DNA of 64,000 bases, taken from positions 17,640 through 81,639 of the forward strand of contig NZ_BAUA01000015.1 in assembly GCF_000710915.1 (NCBI RefSeq). Direction: 5' to 3'. The notes under the pieces are model-generated. The model saw nothing but the letters and a program-made list of their open reading frames with translations. It was not told where the DNA came from and made no database searches. The number at the start of each line of letters is the position of its first letter. Positions within the stretch are counted from its first letter, which is position 1. This DNA is from Nocardia brasiliensis IFM 10847 (GTDB taxonomy: Bacteria > Actinomycetota > Actinomycetes > Mycobacteriales > Mycobacteriaceae). A program made the translations under genes and the position numbers. This document shows positions 1-8,690 of the stretch, one piece after another.

Positions 1-1471
1 CGACGCGAAGAAATCGCACGCGCCCGTGCTGGCGATCTGCGGTCAGGTGCCCACCGCCGAGATCGGCAGCGAGTATTTCCAAGAGGTCGACAACGACTCC
101 GTCTTCCGCGACGTCGCCGAGTTCACCGCGACGGTAACCACCGCGGAGCAGATGCCGCGGCTGCTCGAGCAGGCGGTGAACGCCGCCGTCTCGCGCCAGG
201 GCGTCGCCGTGCTGACGATTCCGGGTGACATCGGCGGACTGAAGCTCGCCGATCCCGACGCCCGCCCGCGGTTCGTCGCCCGCGATCGCACGATCGTGCC
301 CGGCCCCGATGAGCTGCGCCAGGCCGCGGAAACGCTGAACCAGGCGGAGAAGGTGACCTTGCTGGTCGGGATCGGGGCCAGGCAAGCGCGCGCCGAGGCG
401 CTGGAGCTGGCGGGAAAGCTCAACGCGCCCATGGTGCTGACGATCAAAGCGAAAGAGGGCCTCGAGGACGACAATCCGTACGCCGTCGGGCAGACGGGGT
501 TGATCGGCAATCCGGCCGCCAACGCGGCGCTCGAGGACTGCGACGTGCTGTTCCTGGTCGGCACCGACTTCCCGTATCGCGACTGGTATCCCACCGGCAA
601 GACGGTCATCCAACTCGACGCGCGGCTGGAGCACATCGGCCGGCGCACCGCGGTCGACGTCGCGATGGTCGGCCATGCGGGCCCGGCGTTGCGCGAGCTG
701 CTCCCGAAGCTGGACGCCAAGAAGTCGGACAAGCACCTGTCGAAGGCACAGTCGCACTATCAAAGCTGGATGGAAAGCCAGCTGCGGCTGGCCGAGCCGA
801 AGCACGACCGGAAATTCCTGGGTCGGATCCGGCGTCACCTGGACAACCCGGACGAGCTGATCCGCCCCGAGGCGGTCGCCGCCGCGGTGAACAAGCACGC
901 GTCCGACGACGCGATCTTCACCTCGGACACGGGCATGTCGACGGTGTGGCTGTCCCGGTTTCTCACCATGCGCGGCTCGCGCCGGCTGCTCGGTTCGTTC
1001 AATTTCGGATCCATGGCCAACGCGATGCCGCAGGCCCTCGGGGCGCAGATGCTCGATCGTGACCGGCAGGTCGTCGCCTTCTGCGGCGACGGCGGACTGC
1101 TGATGCTGCTCGGTGACCTGCGCACGGCCGTCACCTACGACCTCCCGTTCACCGCGGTGGTGTTCAACAACGGCCGGCTCGGCATGGTCAAACTCGAGCA
1201 GGAGGAAGGCGGCCTGCCCGAGTTCGGCACCGTGCTGGACAACCCCGATATCGCCGCGGTCGCGCAGGCGATGGGATTGCAGTCGCGCCGGGTCACCGAC
1301 CCGGACGAGCTCGACGGGGCGATCGCGGAGGCGCTGCAGCAGCGCAAGCCGGTGCTGCTCGACATAGTCACCAACCCCGACGAGATCTCCGTGCCGCCCA
1401 AGCCCACGCTGGATCAGGCCTGGGGCTTCGCCATCGCCAAGGTCAAGGAGAGTATCGAGAGCCGCGCGTGA
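1..1471 (+). CDS. Thiamine-pyrophosphate-dependent pyruvate oxidase/dehydrogenase (PoxB-like), 5' truncated
   Basis: The reading frame is open from base 2, so the N-terminus lies outside the window; the first visible residues (HAPVLAICGQVP) already belong to the pyrimidine-binding domain. A central domain and a C-terminal diphosphate-binding domain follow. The TPP/metal signature runs from GDGG (near base 1085) to FNNG (near 1170). The best match is the pyruvate:quinone oxidoreductase/pyruvate oxidase branch, which decarboxylates pyruvate to acetate and CO2 at the membrane face; acetolactate-synthase relatives cannot be fully excluded. No partner subunit is adjacent. Family assignment is firm, substrate is inferred. 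Confidence 0.85.
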   Translation, partial: DAKKSHAPVLAICGQVPTAEIGSEYFQEVDNDSVFRDVAEFTATVTTAEQMPRLLEQAVNAAVSRQGVAVLTIPGDIGGLKLADPDARPRFVARDRTIVPGPDELRQAAETLNQAEKVTLLVGIGARQARAEALELAGKLNAPMVLTIKAKEGLEDDNPYAVGQTGLIGNPAANAALEDCDVLFLVGTDFPYRDWYPTGKTVIQLDARLEHIGRRTAVDVAMVGHAGPALRELLPKLDAKKSDKHLSKAQSHYQSWMESQLRLAEPKHDRKFLGRIRRHLDNPDELIRPEAVAAAVNKHASDDAIFTSDTGMSTVWLSRFLTMRGSRRLLGSFNFGSMANAMPQALGAQMLDRDRQVVAFCGDGGLLMLLGDLRTAVTYDLPFTAVVFNNGRLGMVKLEQEEGGLPEFGTVLDNPDIAAVAQAMGLQSRRVTDPDELDGAIAEALQQRKPVLLDIVTNPDEISVPPKPTLDQAWGFAIAKVKESIESRA

Positions 1472-1633
1472 GCCCCGGTGGCCGGGCGCGGGTCTGATCA
1501 TCGGTAGATCCCATGACAACCGGGCGCGGAAGGTTTAGTGTCCGAGGACATTCCAAGGTTGTCGGGATCGGGCACGGGGAGTTCCGTCGTGTTCGGGTGT
1601 GTCTCGAAGACCGGTTATGAATCGGGAGAACGC

Positions 1634-3241
1634 GTGAGATTCACAAGAGCTGGTGCGCTGCTCGCGGCGGCACTGATGGCCACAAGCCTCGGGGCGACCG
1701 CATGTTCGTCGGACGGCGGTGCGGATTCGAGCATCGTGACCACCAATGCCGGGGAGCCGCAGAACCCGCTGGTGCCCACGAACACCAACGAGAACATGGG
1801 CGGTCGCGTGGTCGACCGTTTGTGGGCCGGGTTGAAGTACTACGACGCCGACGGCAAGGCGCACAACGAGGTCGCCGACAAGATCGAGACGACCGACCGG
1901 AAGAACTACAAGATCACCCTGAAGCCGGACTGGAAATTCAGCGACGGCACCCCGGTCACCGCGAAGTCGTATGTCGACGCCTGGAACTACGGCGCGCTCA
2001 GCACCAACGCACAGCTGCAGAGCTACGTGTTCAATCCGATCAAGGGCTTCAAAGACGTGTCGGCGGAGAACCCGACGGTCAAGACGATGTCCGGGCTGAA
2101 GGTGATCGATGATCGGACGTTCACCGTGGAACTCGAATCGCCCTCGATCGACTTCGAGACCGAGCTCGGTTACGCGCCGTTCTACCCGCTGCCGGAGGTG
2201 GCGTTCAAGGACATGAAGGCGTTCGGCGAGCACCCGATCGGCAACGGCCCGTACAAGTTCGCCAGCGACACCGCGTGGCAGCACAACGTGCAGATCGATC
2301 TGGTACCCAACCCGGAGTACAAGGGTGGCCGCCCGGCCAAGAACGACGGTCTGCGCTTCGTGATGTACCAGTCGTTCGACACGGCGTACGCGGACCTGCA
2401 GGCGGGCAACCTCGACACCCTCGACGTGATCCCGGACAGCGCGATGGGCACCTACAAGCAGGACCTCGGCGATCGCGCGATCACCAAGCCGATCGCGTAC
2501 AAGGCGTCCATCGGCATCCAGACCTCGGTGCCGCACTTCGGCGGCGAGGAAGGAGTGCTGCGGCGCAAGGCGTTGTCGATGGCGATCAACCGGGAACAGA
2601 TCTCGCAGAACATCTTCCACGGCACCCGGATTCCGGCGCGGGACTTCACCGCGAGCACGCTGCCCGGTTTCAAGGGCGACCTGCCCGGTTCCGAGGTGTT
2701 GCGGTACGACCCGACCGAGGCCAAGAAGCTGTGGGCGCAGGCCGACGCCATCTCGCCGTGGTCGGGCACGTACGAGATCGCCTACAACTCCGACGGCGGC
2801 CACCAGGGCTGGGTCGAGGCCACGGCGAACAGCATCAAGAACACCCTCGGCATCGAGGCCGTCGGCACCCCGTATCCGACGTTCAAGACCATCCGGGACC
2901 TGATCAACGCCAAGACCATCAACAAGGCGTTCCGGTACGGCTGGCAGGGTGACTACCCGACGATGCTGCAGTTCCTCAGCGCGATGTACTACAGCTTCTC
3001 CGACACCAACAACGTCAACTACAACAACCCCGAGTTCGACAAACTGCTCAACGATGCGTTGGCCGCGTCGACGCAGGAGGAGTCCTACAAGATCGTCGCG
3101 CAGGCGCAGACGCTGTTGTTCAAGGACATGGCCGATATCCCGATGTTCGACTATCAGGCCGCCGCAGGCCGGTCGGAGAACGTCAAGAAGGCCGAGCTGG
3201 CCTGGAACGGGTTGTTCGACTTCGAGGGAATCGAGAAGTAG
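1634..3241 (+). CDS. Peptide/oligopeptide ABC transporter substrate-binding lipoprotein (SBP_bac_5)
   Basis: A 535-residue extracytoplasmic binding protein. I chose the GTG at 1634 because GGGAGAA lies just upstream and the protein then opens with a signal peptide and a lipobox ending in Cys24 (LGATAC followed by SSDGG). An earlier in-frame start at 1538 would add about 32 residues before the signal peptide. The mature part carries the family-5 solute-binding fold (NENMGGRVVDRLWAGL, GDYPTMLQFL near the C-terminus). It would be tethered to the outer face of the membrane and deliver peptides to an Opp/Dpp permease. No permease or ATPase gene is next to it, so it is an orphan component here. Confidence 0.9.
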   Translation: MRFTRAGALLAAALMATSLGATACSSDGGADSSIVTTNAGEPQNPLVPTNTNENMGGRVVDRLWAGLKYYDADGKAHNEVADKIETTDRKNYKITLKPDWKFSDGTPVTAKSYVDAWNYGALSTNAQLQSYVFNPIKGFKDVSAENPTVKTMSGLKVIDDRTFTVELESPSIDFETELGYAPFYPLPEVAFKDMKAFGEHPIGNGPYKFASDTAWQHNVQIDLVPNPEYKGGRPAKNDGLRFVMYQSFDTAYADLQAGNLDTLDVIPDSAMGTYKQDLGDRAITKPIAYKASIGIQTSVPHFGGEEGVLRRKALSMAINREQISQNIFHGTRIPARDFTASTLPGFKGDLPGSEVLRYDPTEAKKLWAQADAISPWSGTYEIAYNSDGGHQGWVEATANSIKNTLGIEAVGTPYPTFKTIRDLINAKTINKAFRYGWQGDYPTMLQFLSAMYYSFSDTNNVNYNNPEFDKLLNDALAASTQEESYKIVAQAQTLLFKDMADIPMFDYQAAAGRSENVKKAELAWNGLFDFEGIEK

Positions 3242-3264
3242 CAGTTCGGCATTCGCCGAGGCCG

Positions 3265-3296
3265 GACCCGCTGACGCGCGAAAGCGTCAGCGGGTC
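3265..3296. terminator. Strong stem-loop between convergent genes
   Basis: A perfect 13-bp stem (GACCCGCTGACGC and its complement) closes a 6-nt loop between the stop of the binding protein and the stop of the convergent SDR gene. There is no long T-run, but the position fits a bidirectional terminator. Confidence 0.7.
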
Positions 3297-3304
3297 TTCG
3301 CTTG

Positions 3305-4078
3305 TCAGCCCTGCTGCGTGGGGACGACGATCATTTCGGCCACGTTCATCCGTTTGGGCGCGGCGACCGCGTAGCCGATCGCGTCCGCGATGTCCTCGGC
3401 CACAAGGGTTTCCAAGCTGCCGCGCCATTCGGCGAGTCCGGCCTTCTGGCCCGTGTCGCGCATGCCGTCACCGAGTTCGGTGCTCACCAGTCCGGGCTCG
3501 ATGTTCTTCACACGCACGCCCCGCGGTCCGAACTCTGCGCGCAGATTGCGGGTCAGGTGGGCGACCGCCGCCTTGGTGGCGGTGTAGACGCCGTAGTTCG
3601 GGAACACCTGATGCCCGCCGACGGAGCCGATCAGGACCAGATCGGCACGGCTGCCCGCGTGTGCGGTGGCGAGCAGGTCGTCGATGAAAGCCCTTCCGGT
3701 GTAGAGCAGTCCGTTGATGTTCGTGCCCACCATTTGATCCCACTCGTCGGTGGCGGCGGCCTCGAACGGTGCGGCGAGCATGACACCCGCGTTGGCGACC
3801 ACGAGATCGACCGGGCCGAGCGCGGCTCGCACGGTGGCCGCGGCATCGAGCACGGATTGCTGGACCGTGACATCGGTGGCGACGGCGAGCACCTCGCCGC
3901 CGATCTGTGCGGCCAGTTCTTCGAGCCGGTCCTTGCGTCGCCCGAGCAGGGCGACCTTCGCGCCGTCGGCCGCGAGCCGCTGTGCGGTGGCGGCGCCGAT
4001 ACCGCTGGTCGCGCCGGTGACGACCGCCACGCGGCCGGTGAGGTTGTTTGTCATGACCACAACATTCGTGCTGGTCAC
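3305..4078 (-). CDS. Short-chain dehydrogenase/reductase (SDR)
   Basis: A 257-residue classical SDR. The Rossmann motif TGATSGIG sits near the N-terminus, a NAG motif (VVANAGVM) follows, and the catalytic pair appears as YTATK. NAD(P)H is the expected cofactor, probably NADP because of the downstream LLGRRKDR. The GTG at 4078 gives this length; an in-frame ATG at 4054 (MTNNLTGRVAVV) starts closer to the conserved core and is an equally good candidate, neither having a clear ribosome site. It is divergent from an MmyB-type regulator at 4156, an arrangement common for redox-enzyme/regulator pairs in actinomycetes. Substrate unknown. Confidence 0.88.
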   Translation of the reverse strand: MTSTNVVVMTNNLTGRVAVVTGATSGIGAATAQRLAADGAKVALLGRRKDRLEELAAQIGGEVLAVATDVTVQQSVLDAAATVRAALGPVDLVVANAGVMLAAPFEAAATDEWDQMVGTNINGLLYTGRAFIDDLLATAHAGSRADLVLIGSVGGHQVFPNYGVYTATKAAVAHLTRNLRAEFGPRGVRVKNIEPGLVSTELGDGMRDTGQKAGLAEWRGSLETLVAEDIADAIGYAVAAPKRMNVAEMIVVPTQQG

Positions 4079-4155
4079 GACGCCGTGCCAGGGGAAGGAC
4101 TTCCTGGTAGTGGGAGGGCCACCCAGGAGCGCGGGGGCTCACTTACGCTCGGAGT

Positions 4156-5052
4156 ATGGACTCCGACAATCGACTGGGCGCTTTTCTGCGGGCACGGCGC
4201 GAGCTGGTGCGTCCGGAGGATTTCGGGATGTCCAGCGCAGGTCAGCGCCGGGTATCGGGCCTGCGGCGTGAAGAGGTCGCGATGCTCGCCGGGATGAGCG
4301 CCGACTATTACGTGCGGCTCGAGCAAGGGCGGGACAAGCATCCCTCCGAGCAGGTGGTGGCGGCGCTGGCGCGGGTGTTCGACCTGGACGAGGAGGCCAC
4401 CGCACACCTGCGGGATCTGGCCAGGCCGCCGGTGCGGCAGCGCAGGGCGCCGCAGCGTGCCGAACGCGTGAGCCCGGGGCTGGCGAGCCTGATGGCGCAG
4501 TGGCCCAACACGCCCGCGCTGGTGCTCGGCCGGTATCTCGATGTGTTGATCGCGAATCCGCTTGCCGCGGCGGTCAATCCATGTTCGGTGCCCGGCGTCA
4601 ATCAGGTACGGATGATGTTCCTCGACCCGGAAGCCCGCCGGATCTACCCGGATTGGGCGCAGCACGCGGCGGAGACCGTGGCGAGCTTGCGCGCCAATGT
4701 CGGTACCGATCTCGACGATCCGCGGTTGACCGACCTCGTCGGCGAGCTGTCGCTCAAGAGCGAGGACTTCCGCACCCTGTGGGCCAGGCACGATATTCGC
4801 GCGAAGATCGCGGGCCGCAAGCGCTTCGCCCATCCCCTGGTCGGTGAGATGACCTTGGCCTACGAGACTTTCACGGTGAACGGTGCGCCGGGCCAACTGC
4901 TCATCGCTTATCACGCCCAACCGGGTTCGGATTCCGAACGTACTTTGGCCCTGCTCGGCAGCATGATCGCCACCGGCGACCCGCTGTTGCACGACCCCGG
5001 CGCGCGCCCGATCGAGGCGGGGCGCGGGGGCTCGGTCCGGCCACCGGACTGA
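4156..5052 (+). CDS. XRE-type helix-turn-helix regulator, MmyB family
   Basis: A 298-residue protein with an N-terminal lambda-repressor-like HTH (RREEVAMLAGMSADYYVRLEQGR, about residues 38-60) and a C-terminal MmyB ligand-binding domain (WPNTPALVLGRYLDVLIANPLA onward), which in this family can hold a fatty acid. It is transcribed away from the SDR gene with only 77 bases between the starts, so it probably controls that SDR. Length and domain order are normal for the family. The inducing molecule cannot be inferred from sequence. Confidence 0.9.
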   Translation: MDSDNRLGAFLRARRELVRPEDFGMSSAGQRRVSGLRREEVAMLAGMSADYYVRLEQGRDKHPSEQVVAALARVFDLDEEATAHLRDLARPPVRQRRAPQRAERVSPGLASLMAQWPNTPALVLGRYLDVLIANPLAAAVNPCSVPGVNQVRMMFLDPEARRIYPDWAQHAAETVASLRANVGTDLDDPRLTDLVGELSLKSEDFRTLWARHDIRAKIAGRKRFAHPLVGEMTLAYETFTVNGAPGQLLIAYHAQPGSDSERTLALLGSMIATGDPLLHDPGARPIEAGRGGSVRPPD

Positions 5053-5134
5053 ACCCTGGGCGGTGTGGCCGGGCCCGGCGATACTCGATGGTGCTTGCGC
5101 GGCAGGCGTTGTCGAGATGAGCGGAGGAACCACG

Positions 5135-6307
5135 GTGCCCGAGGTGACGGCAGCGGCCGAGTTGCTGCGAGCCGCAAAGGCTTTCGCGCCAGAGCTGGCG
5201 AAGCGACGACAGGAGATCGATGCGGCGCGCCAGTTGCCCGCCGATATCGTCGAGCGGCTGCGCGCGATGGGGATCTACGCGATGGGTTTCAGCGCCGAAC
5301 TCGGCGGGCCCGGGCTCACCTCGCTGCAGCAGCTGGAGGTGTTCGAGGCGCTGGCCTACGGTGACACCGCCACCGGTTGGTGCGCGATGATCGGCGCGGC
5401 GACCGGCGTCTACGCCGGGTTTCTCGACGAACAGGCCGTCGCCGAGCTGATGCCGACCCGCGATCTCATCACCGCGGGACTGATCGCGCCCACGGGCCGC
5501 GCCGATCGCGTTCCCGGCGGCTACCGGCTGAGCGGGCGCTGGAAACTGGGCAGCGCCATCAACCATGCCGATCTCGTGGTCGGCGGTGCCATGGTGTTCG
5601 AAGACGGTGCGCCGGTGCGCGTCGACGGTGCGCCGCTCGCGCGGATGTTCTGCATGCGGCGCGATCAGGTTCAGGTCTTCGACACCTGGGACAGCACCGG
5701 TTTGCGTGGCAGCGGCAGCAACGACTACGCCGTCGACAACCTGTTCATCCCCGAACACCATTCCTTCGACTTCTTCGAACCGAAAAGCGGCACCGGCAAA
5801 CTCGCCGAGCCGGAGACCTTGCCCCGGGTGATGCCCGGTATTCCGCTCGGTGCCGCGCGGGCCGCGCTCGATCACGTCCGCGAGCTGGCCGAGGGCAGAG
5901 TGCTGCCCGGCACCGGCCAGCGGTGGGCGGACAACTATCGCGCCCAGTACATCCTGGGCGAGTGCGAGATGGAGTACATCGTCGCCCGCGGCGCCGTGGT
6001 GCAGAGCCTGCGTGCTCAGTGGGAAGCCTTGGACGACAAGCGTTTCGCCGAACTTCCCGCCGACCTCCGGATCCAGACCCTGCTGACCCGGACCCACGCG
6101 TACCGGGCCTGCCGCCGCATCGTCGCCCGGTTGTGCGAGCTGGTCGGCACGGCGTCGGTGTACAAACCGAGCCCGCTCGACGTCTGGTTGCGCGACACCA
6201 GCACCATGACCACCCATCTGATGGCCCATGACCAGATGCTGCAAACAGCAGGCGCTTTCCTGCTCGGCGGCACACCGGAGTTCCCCCTCGTCCTCGGCGA
6301 GCGCTGA
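5135..6307 (+). CDS. Acyl-CoA dehydrogenase-like flavoprotein (flavin-dependent hydroxylase class)
   Basis: About 390 residues from a GTG at 5135 that has GGAGG seven bases upstream; longer in-frame starts (5063, 5117) lack such a site. N-terminal helical domain (LPADIVERLRAMGIYAMGFSAELGGPGL), middle beta domain (FDTWDSTGLRGSGSNDYAV) and C-terminal helical bundle match the acyl-CoA-dehydrogenase superfamily. The DTWDSTGLRGSGSNDY signature is typical of the branch that includes two-component flavin monooxygenases such as HsaA and indole/pigment hydroxylases. The catalytic base Glu of true acyl-CoA dehydrogenases is not evident. No flavin reductase partner is adjacent. Reaction undetermined. 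Confidence 0.8.
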   Translation: MPEVTAAAELLRAAKAFAPELAKRRQEIDAARQLPADIVERLRAMGIYAMGFSAELGGPGLTSLQQLEVFEALAYGDTATGWCAMIGAATGVYAGFLDEQAVAELMPTRDLITAGLIAPTGRADRVPGGYRLSGRWKLGSAINHADLVVGGAMVFEDGAPVRVDGAPLARMFCMRRDQVQVFDTWDSTGLRGSGSNDYAVDNLFIPEHHSFDFFEPKSGTGKLAEPETLPRVMPGIPLGAARAALDHVRELAEGRVLPGTGQRWADNYRAQYILGECEMEYIVARGAVVQSLRAQWEALDDKRFAELPADLRIQTLLTRTHAYRACRRIVARLCELVGTASVYKPSPLDVWLRDTSTMTTHLMAHDQMLQTAGAFLLGGTPEFPLVLGER

Positions 6308-6310
6308 GGC

Positions 6311-6799
6311 CTACGGCGCGACCGCTTTCACGTAGCGGTGGGCCGGGACTGCGATGGGCCCGTCGGGGCCGGGGGCGTGGTGGGTGAACAAGCCCTTGTC
6401 GGTCCAGCCGTGGGTTTCGTAGAACTTGCGGGCTCGGGTGTTGCCCGCGACGACCGCGAGCCAGGCTTCGCGGTGGCCGCCGGCGTGTACCCGCTGTTCG
6501 GCGGCGGCCAGCAGCGGGGCGGCGAGGCCGGTGCCGCGGTGCTGGGCGGCGACGTAGACCTGCTCCACCTCGTCGCCGACCACCATGACGAACCCGGCGA
6601 CGGCGTCCGCGACGATCGCGACGGTGGTCTGCGGAACCCGCTGTGCCGCACGGGTATCGAAGGAGGCGCGGGAGCGGACACACAGCAACTCGTCGGGCAC
6701 GTTGCCCAGGTGCGCGATCTGCCAGCCCTCGTACCAGATCGCCGCGATCGCCGCCGTGTCCTCGGTGCGGGCCTGCCGCAACGTCGTGCCGTCCTGCAT
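6311..6799 (-). CDS. GNAT family N-acetyltransferase
   Basis: A 162-residue single-domain GNAT. The acetyl-CoA-binding motif is visible as VYVAAQHRGTGLAAPLLAAAEQRV (about residues 82-105), followed by the usual NTRARKFYETHGW motif that closes the fold. It ends four bases from the stop of the convergent flavoprotein. It is divergent from the clpP pair, so the 78 bases between them hold both promoters. Substrate unknown; small-molecule or protein-terminus acetylation are both possible. Confidence 0.85.
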   Translation of the reverse strand: MQDGTTLRQARTEDTAAIAAIWYEGWQIAHLGNVPDELLCVRSRASFDTRAAQRVPQTTVAIVADAVAGFVMVVGDEVEQVYVAAQHRGTGLAAPLLAAAEQRVHAGGHREAWLAVVAGNTRARKFYETHGWTDKGLFTHHAPGPDGPIAVPAHRYVKAVAP

Positions 6800-6820
6800 T
6801 CGCGCACTGTAGCAACGGCG

Positions 6821-6837
6821 GTCTGCTGTTGGCAGAC
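6821..6837. promoter_or_regulatory. Perfect inverted repeat upstream of the clpP pair (putative operator)
   Basis: GTCTGC, a 5-base spacer, then GCAGAC: a perfect 6-bp inverted repeat centred about 49 bases before the first clpP start. Size and symmetry fit an HTH-dimer operator. The obvious candidate protein is the ClgR/PopR-like regulator encoded just beyond the two clpP genes. Assignment is inferred. Confidence 0.5.
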
Positions 6838-6877
6838 ACAGCGCCGATCAGGGGCAGAGCGCGACTACACCTGAGTC

Positions 6878-7480
6878 ATGATCGAAACATCGCACCTGGA
6901 CTATCGAGGCCAACTAGCCGACAGATTGTTCCGCCATCGGACGATCTTGCTCACTGGTGAGGTCGACGACGCGATGGCCGAGCGGGCCTGCACCGAACTG
7001 GTGCTGCTGTCCGCCGAGAACGCCAAACGTGACATCGTCGTCTACATCAATTCACCCGGCGGCTCGGTGCTCGCCGGGCTCGCCATCTACGACACGATGA
7101 AGCTGATCCCCAACGACGTGGTCACCGTCGCGGTCGGATTCGCCGCGAGCATGGGGCAGGTGCTGCTCGCCTCCGGCACGCACGGCAAGCGAATCAGCTT
7201 GCCGCACAGCCGGATCATGATGCACCAGCCGTCCGCGGGCATCGGCGGCACCGCGATGGATATCGCGATTCAGGCGGAGAATCTCGAGTACATGAAGTTG
7301 CAGTCCGAGCAGATCCTCGCGGCCGAGACCGGCCATACGCTCGAGGAGATCCGCGAGGACAGCGACCGGGACCGCTGGTTCACCCCGGAGCAGGCGCTCG
7401 AGTACGGGATCGTCGATCGGATCGCCGAAGACTTCCACCAGATCGCACCATTCACCAACGCACATCGAGCGGGGCTGTAG
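6878..7480 (+). CDS. clpP: ATP-dependent Clp protease proteolytic subunit (first of a pair)
   Basis: A 200-residue serine peptidase of the S14 family. The catalytic triad is complete: Ser91 in AASMG, His116 in MMHQP and Asp165 in SDRDRWF. The substrate-channel motif [17 protein letters not shown] is present. It is followed after two bases by a second clpP, so the two products likely assemble into a mixed tetradecamer that works with ClpX or ClpC ATPases in the cytoplasm. The pair stands apart from clpX and tig, so it is probably the accessory set, comparable to Streptomyces clpP3/clpP4, rather than the essential clpP1P2. No strong ribosome site precedes the ATG. Confidence 0.93.
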   Translation: MIETSHLDYRGQLADRLFRHRTILLTGEVDDAMAERACTELVLLSAENAKRDIVVYINSPGGSVLAGLAIYDTMKLIPNDVVTVAVGFAASMGQVLLASGTHGKRISLPHSRIMMHQPSAGIGGTAMDIAIQAENLEYMKLQSEQILAAETGHTLEEIREDSDRDRWFTPEQALEYGIVDRIAEDFHQIAPFTNAHRAGL

Positions 7481-7482
7481 TC

Positions 7483-8076
7483 ATGTCGCAATACACCATT
7501 CCGCACGTCATCGAACGGACGCCGAACGGCGAGCGCTCCTTCGACGTGTTCAGCAGATTGCTCAACGACCGAATCATCTTCCTCGGCACCGAGATCGACG
7601 ACGGTGTCGCCAACGTGGTGATGGCGCAGCTGCTGCATCTGGAGTCCGAATCCCCGGACCGCGAGATCGGCATCTACATCAATTCACCGGGCGGCTCGAA
7701 CACCGCCATGCTCGCGATCTACGACACCATGCAGTTCATGCGCACCCCGATCGAGACCTACTGCATGGGGCAGGCGGTATCCGCCGCGGCCGTGCTGCTG
7801 GCCGCGGGCGCCCCGGGACGCCGGTATGTGCTCGCGCACTCGCGGGTGCTGCTGCATCAACCGTCCGCGCAAGGTCAGGGCACCATTTCCGACCTGGCGC
7901 TGCAGGCGGCGGAGGTGATGCGGATCCGTGCGCAGACCGAGGAGATCTTGAGCAGACACACCGGTCAGCGGGTCGAGCAGTTGCGCAAGGACACGGCCCG
8001 CGACCGGGTCTTCACCGCCGCCGACGCGGTGGCGTACGGGCTGGCCGACGAACTGATCGTGACCCGCGGCCAGTGA
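7483..8076 (+). CDS. clpP: ATP-dependent Clp protease proteolytic subunit (second of a pair)
   Basis: A 197-residue ClpP paralogue, with its ATG three bases after the preceding clpP stop, so the two are translationally linked. The triad is intact: Ser100 in AVSAAAV, His125 in LLHQP and Asp174 in ARDRVF. The sequence differs clearly from the first subunit ([20 protein letters not shown]), as expected for heteromeric ClpP rings of actinobacteria. The neighbouring convergent regulator suggests the pair is induced when the main Clp protease is impaired or under stress; this is by analogy with the PopR/clpP3P4 system of Streptomyces. Confidence 0.93.
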   Translation: MSQYTIPHVIERTPNGERSFDVFSRLLNDRIIFLGTEIDDGVANVVMAQLLHLESESPDREIGIYINSPGGSNTAMLAIYDTMQFMRTPIETYCMGQAVSAAAVLLAAGAPGRRYVLAHSRVLLHQPSAQGQGTISDLALQAAEVMRIRAQTEEILSRHTGQRVEQLRKDTARDRVFTAADAVAYGLADELIVTRGQ

Positions 8077-8084
8077 GCGCGAAT

Positions 8085-8129
8085 CCAGCGCGGCGTCGAG
8101 GGGGCACCCTTCGGCGCCGCGGCTCTGGA
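8085..8129. terminator. Imperfect stem-loop between clpP and the convergent regulator
   Basis: An ATCCAGCGCGGCG arm is partly complementary to CGCCGCGGCTCTGGAT across a 19-base loop, lying between the two convergent stop codons. Probably a shared terminator; no T-run. Confidence 0.4.
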
Positions 8130-8167
8130 TGGCGCGCAACGATCTGTCGCTGAACGGGTTTCGCCGG

Positions 8168-8557
8168 TCAGGCGGCCAGCGCCAGCATCTCGACGCGGGT
8201 CTCGGAGACCTTGCGGGGGCGCAGTTGGCGCAGCGCGCCCAGGCGGCGCGCGCCGCGGAAGAGCAGCGATTCGATCGGCATGCCCAGCGCGCCGCAGATG
8301 GAGTGCAGCATCTCCGAGGACGGTTCCTTGCGGCCCCGCTCGATCTCGGACAGGTACTGCTTGGACATCCCCACCTCGGCGGCGACCTCGGCCAGCGTCC
8401 GATCCTGGTCCAGCCGCTCGTCTCGCAGCACCTCGCCGTAGACGGCGCGCAACAGTGGGGTCGCCGCGGGTGTCGCCGCCTCGACCGGCTCGCGATGAGG
8501 CTCGGCGCGGCGGCGCGCAGCGAGATCGACTACCACGCCATCCTCTTCTGCTGCCAT
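8168..8557 (-). CDS. ClgR/PopR-like XRE transcriptional regulator with ssrA-like tail
   Basis: A 129-residue regulator with one HTH (about residues 55-100: RTLAEVAAEVGMSKQYLSEIERGRKEPSSEML), the signature of ClgR, which activates clp genes in actinobacteria. The C-terminus is EMLALAA, and its last five residues equal the end of the E. coli ssrA tag (YALAA). In Streptomyces, ClgR and PopR carry C-terminal alanines that make them ClpP1P2 substrates, so a fall in Clp activity stabilises the activator. Placement directly beyond the clpP pair supports the PopR-like role. An operator-like site lies upstream of clpP and a ClgR-box-like site upstream of this gene. Confidence 0.88.
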   Translation of the reverse strand: MAAEEDGVVVDLAARRRAEPHREPVEAATPAATPLLRAVYGEVLRDERLDQDRTLAEVAAEVGMSKQYLSEIERGRKEPSSEMLHSICGALGMPIESLLFRGARRLGALRQLRPRKVSETRVEMLALAA

Positions 8558-8596
8558 ACCTACGAGTCTCGCACCCCGTGCCGCCGATACGCGCGA

Positions 8597-8614
8597 TGTT
8601 CACCCAGGGCGGAA
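8597..8614. promoter_or_regulatory. ClgR-box-like sequence upstream of the regulator
   Basis: The core CACCCAGGGCG differs at one base from the ClgR core I recall from Corynebacterium (CGCYNANRGCG) and is flanked by TT and GGAA. It lies about 40 bases before the regulator start, where an autoregulatory site would sit. A match from memory, not a computed score. Confidence 0.35.
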
Positions 8615-8690
8615 GTGCCACCCGTGCGCGGGCGTCGACAAGCATGTTTGCGCAGTGTTATCGGGGTACTCGATGCGCAGGAGGTGTGAC

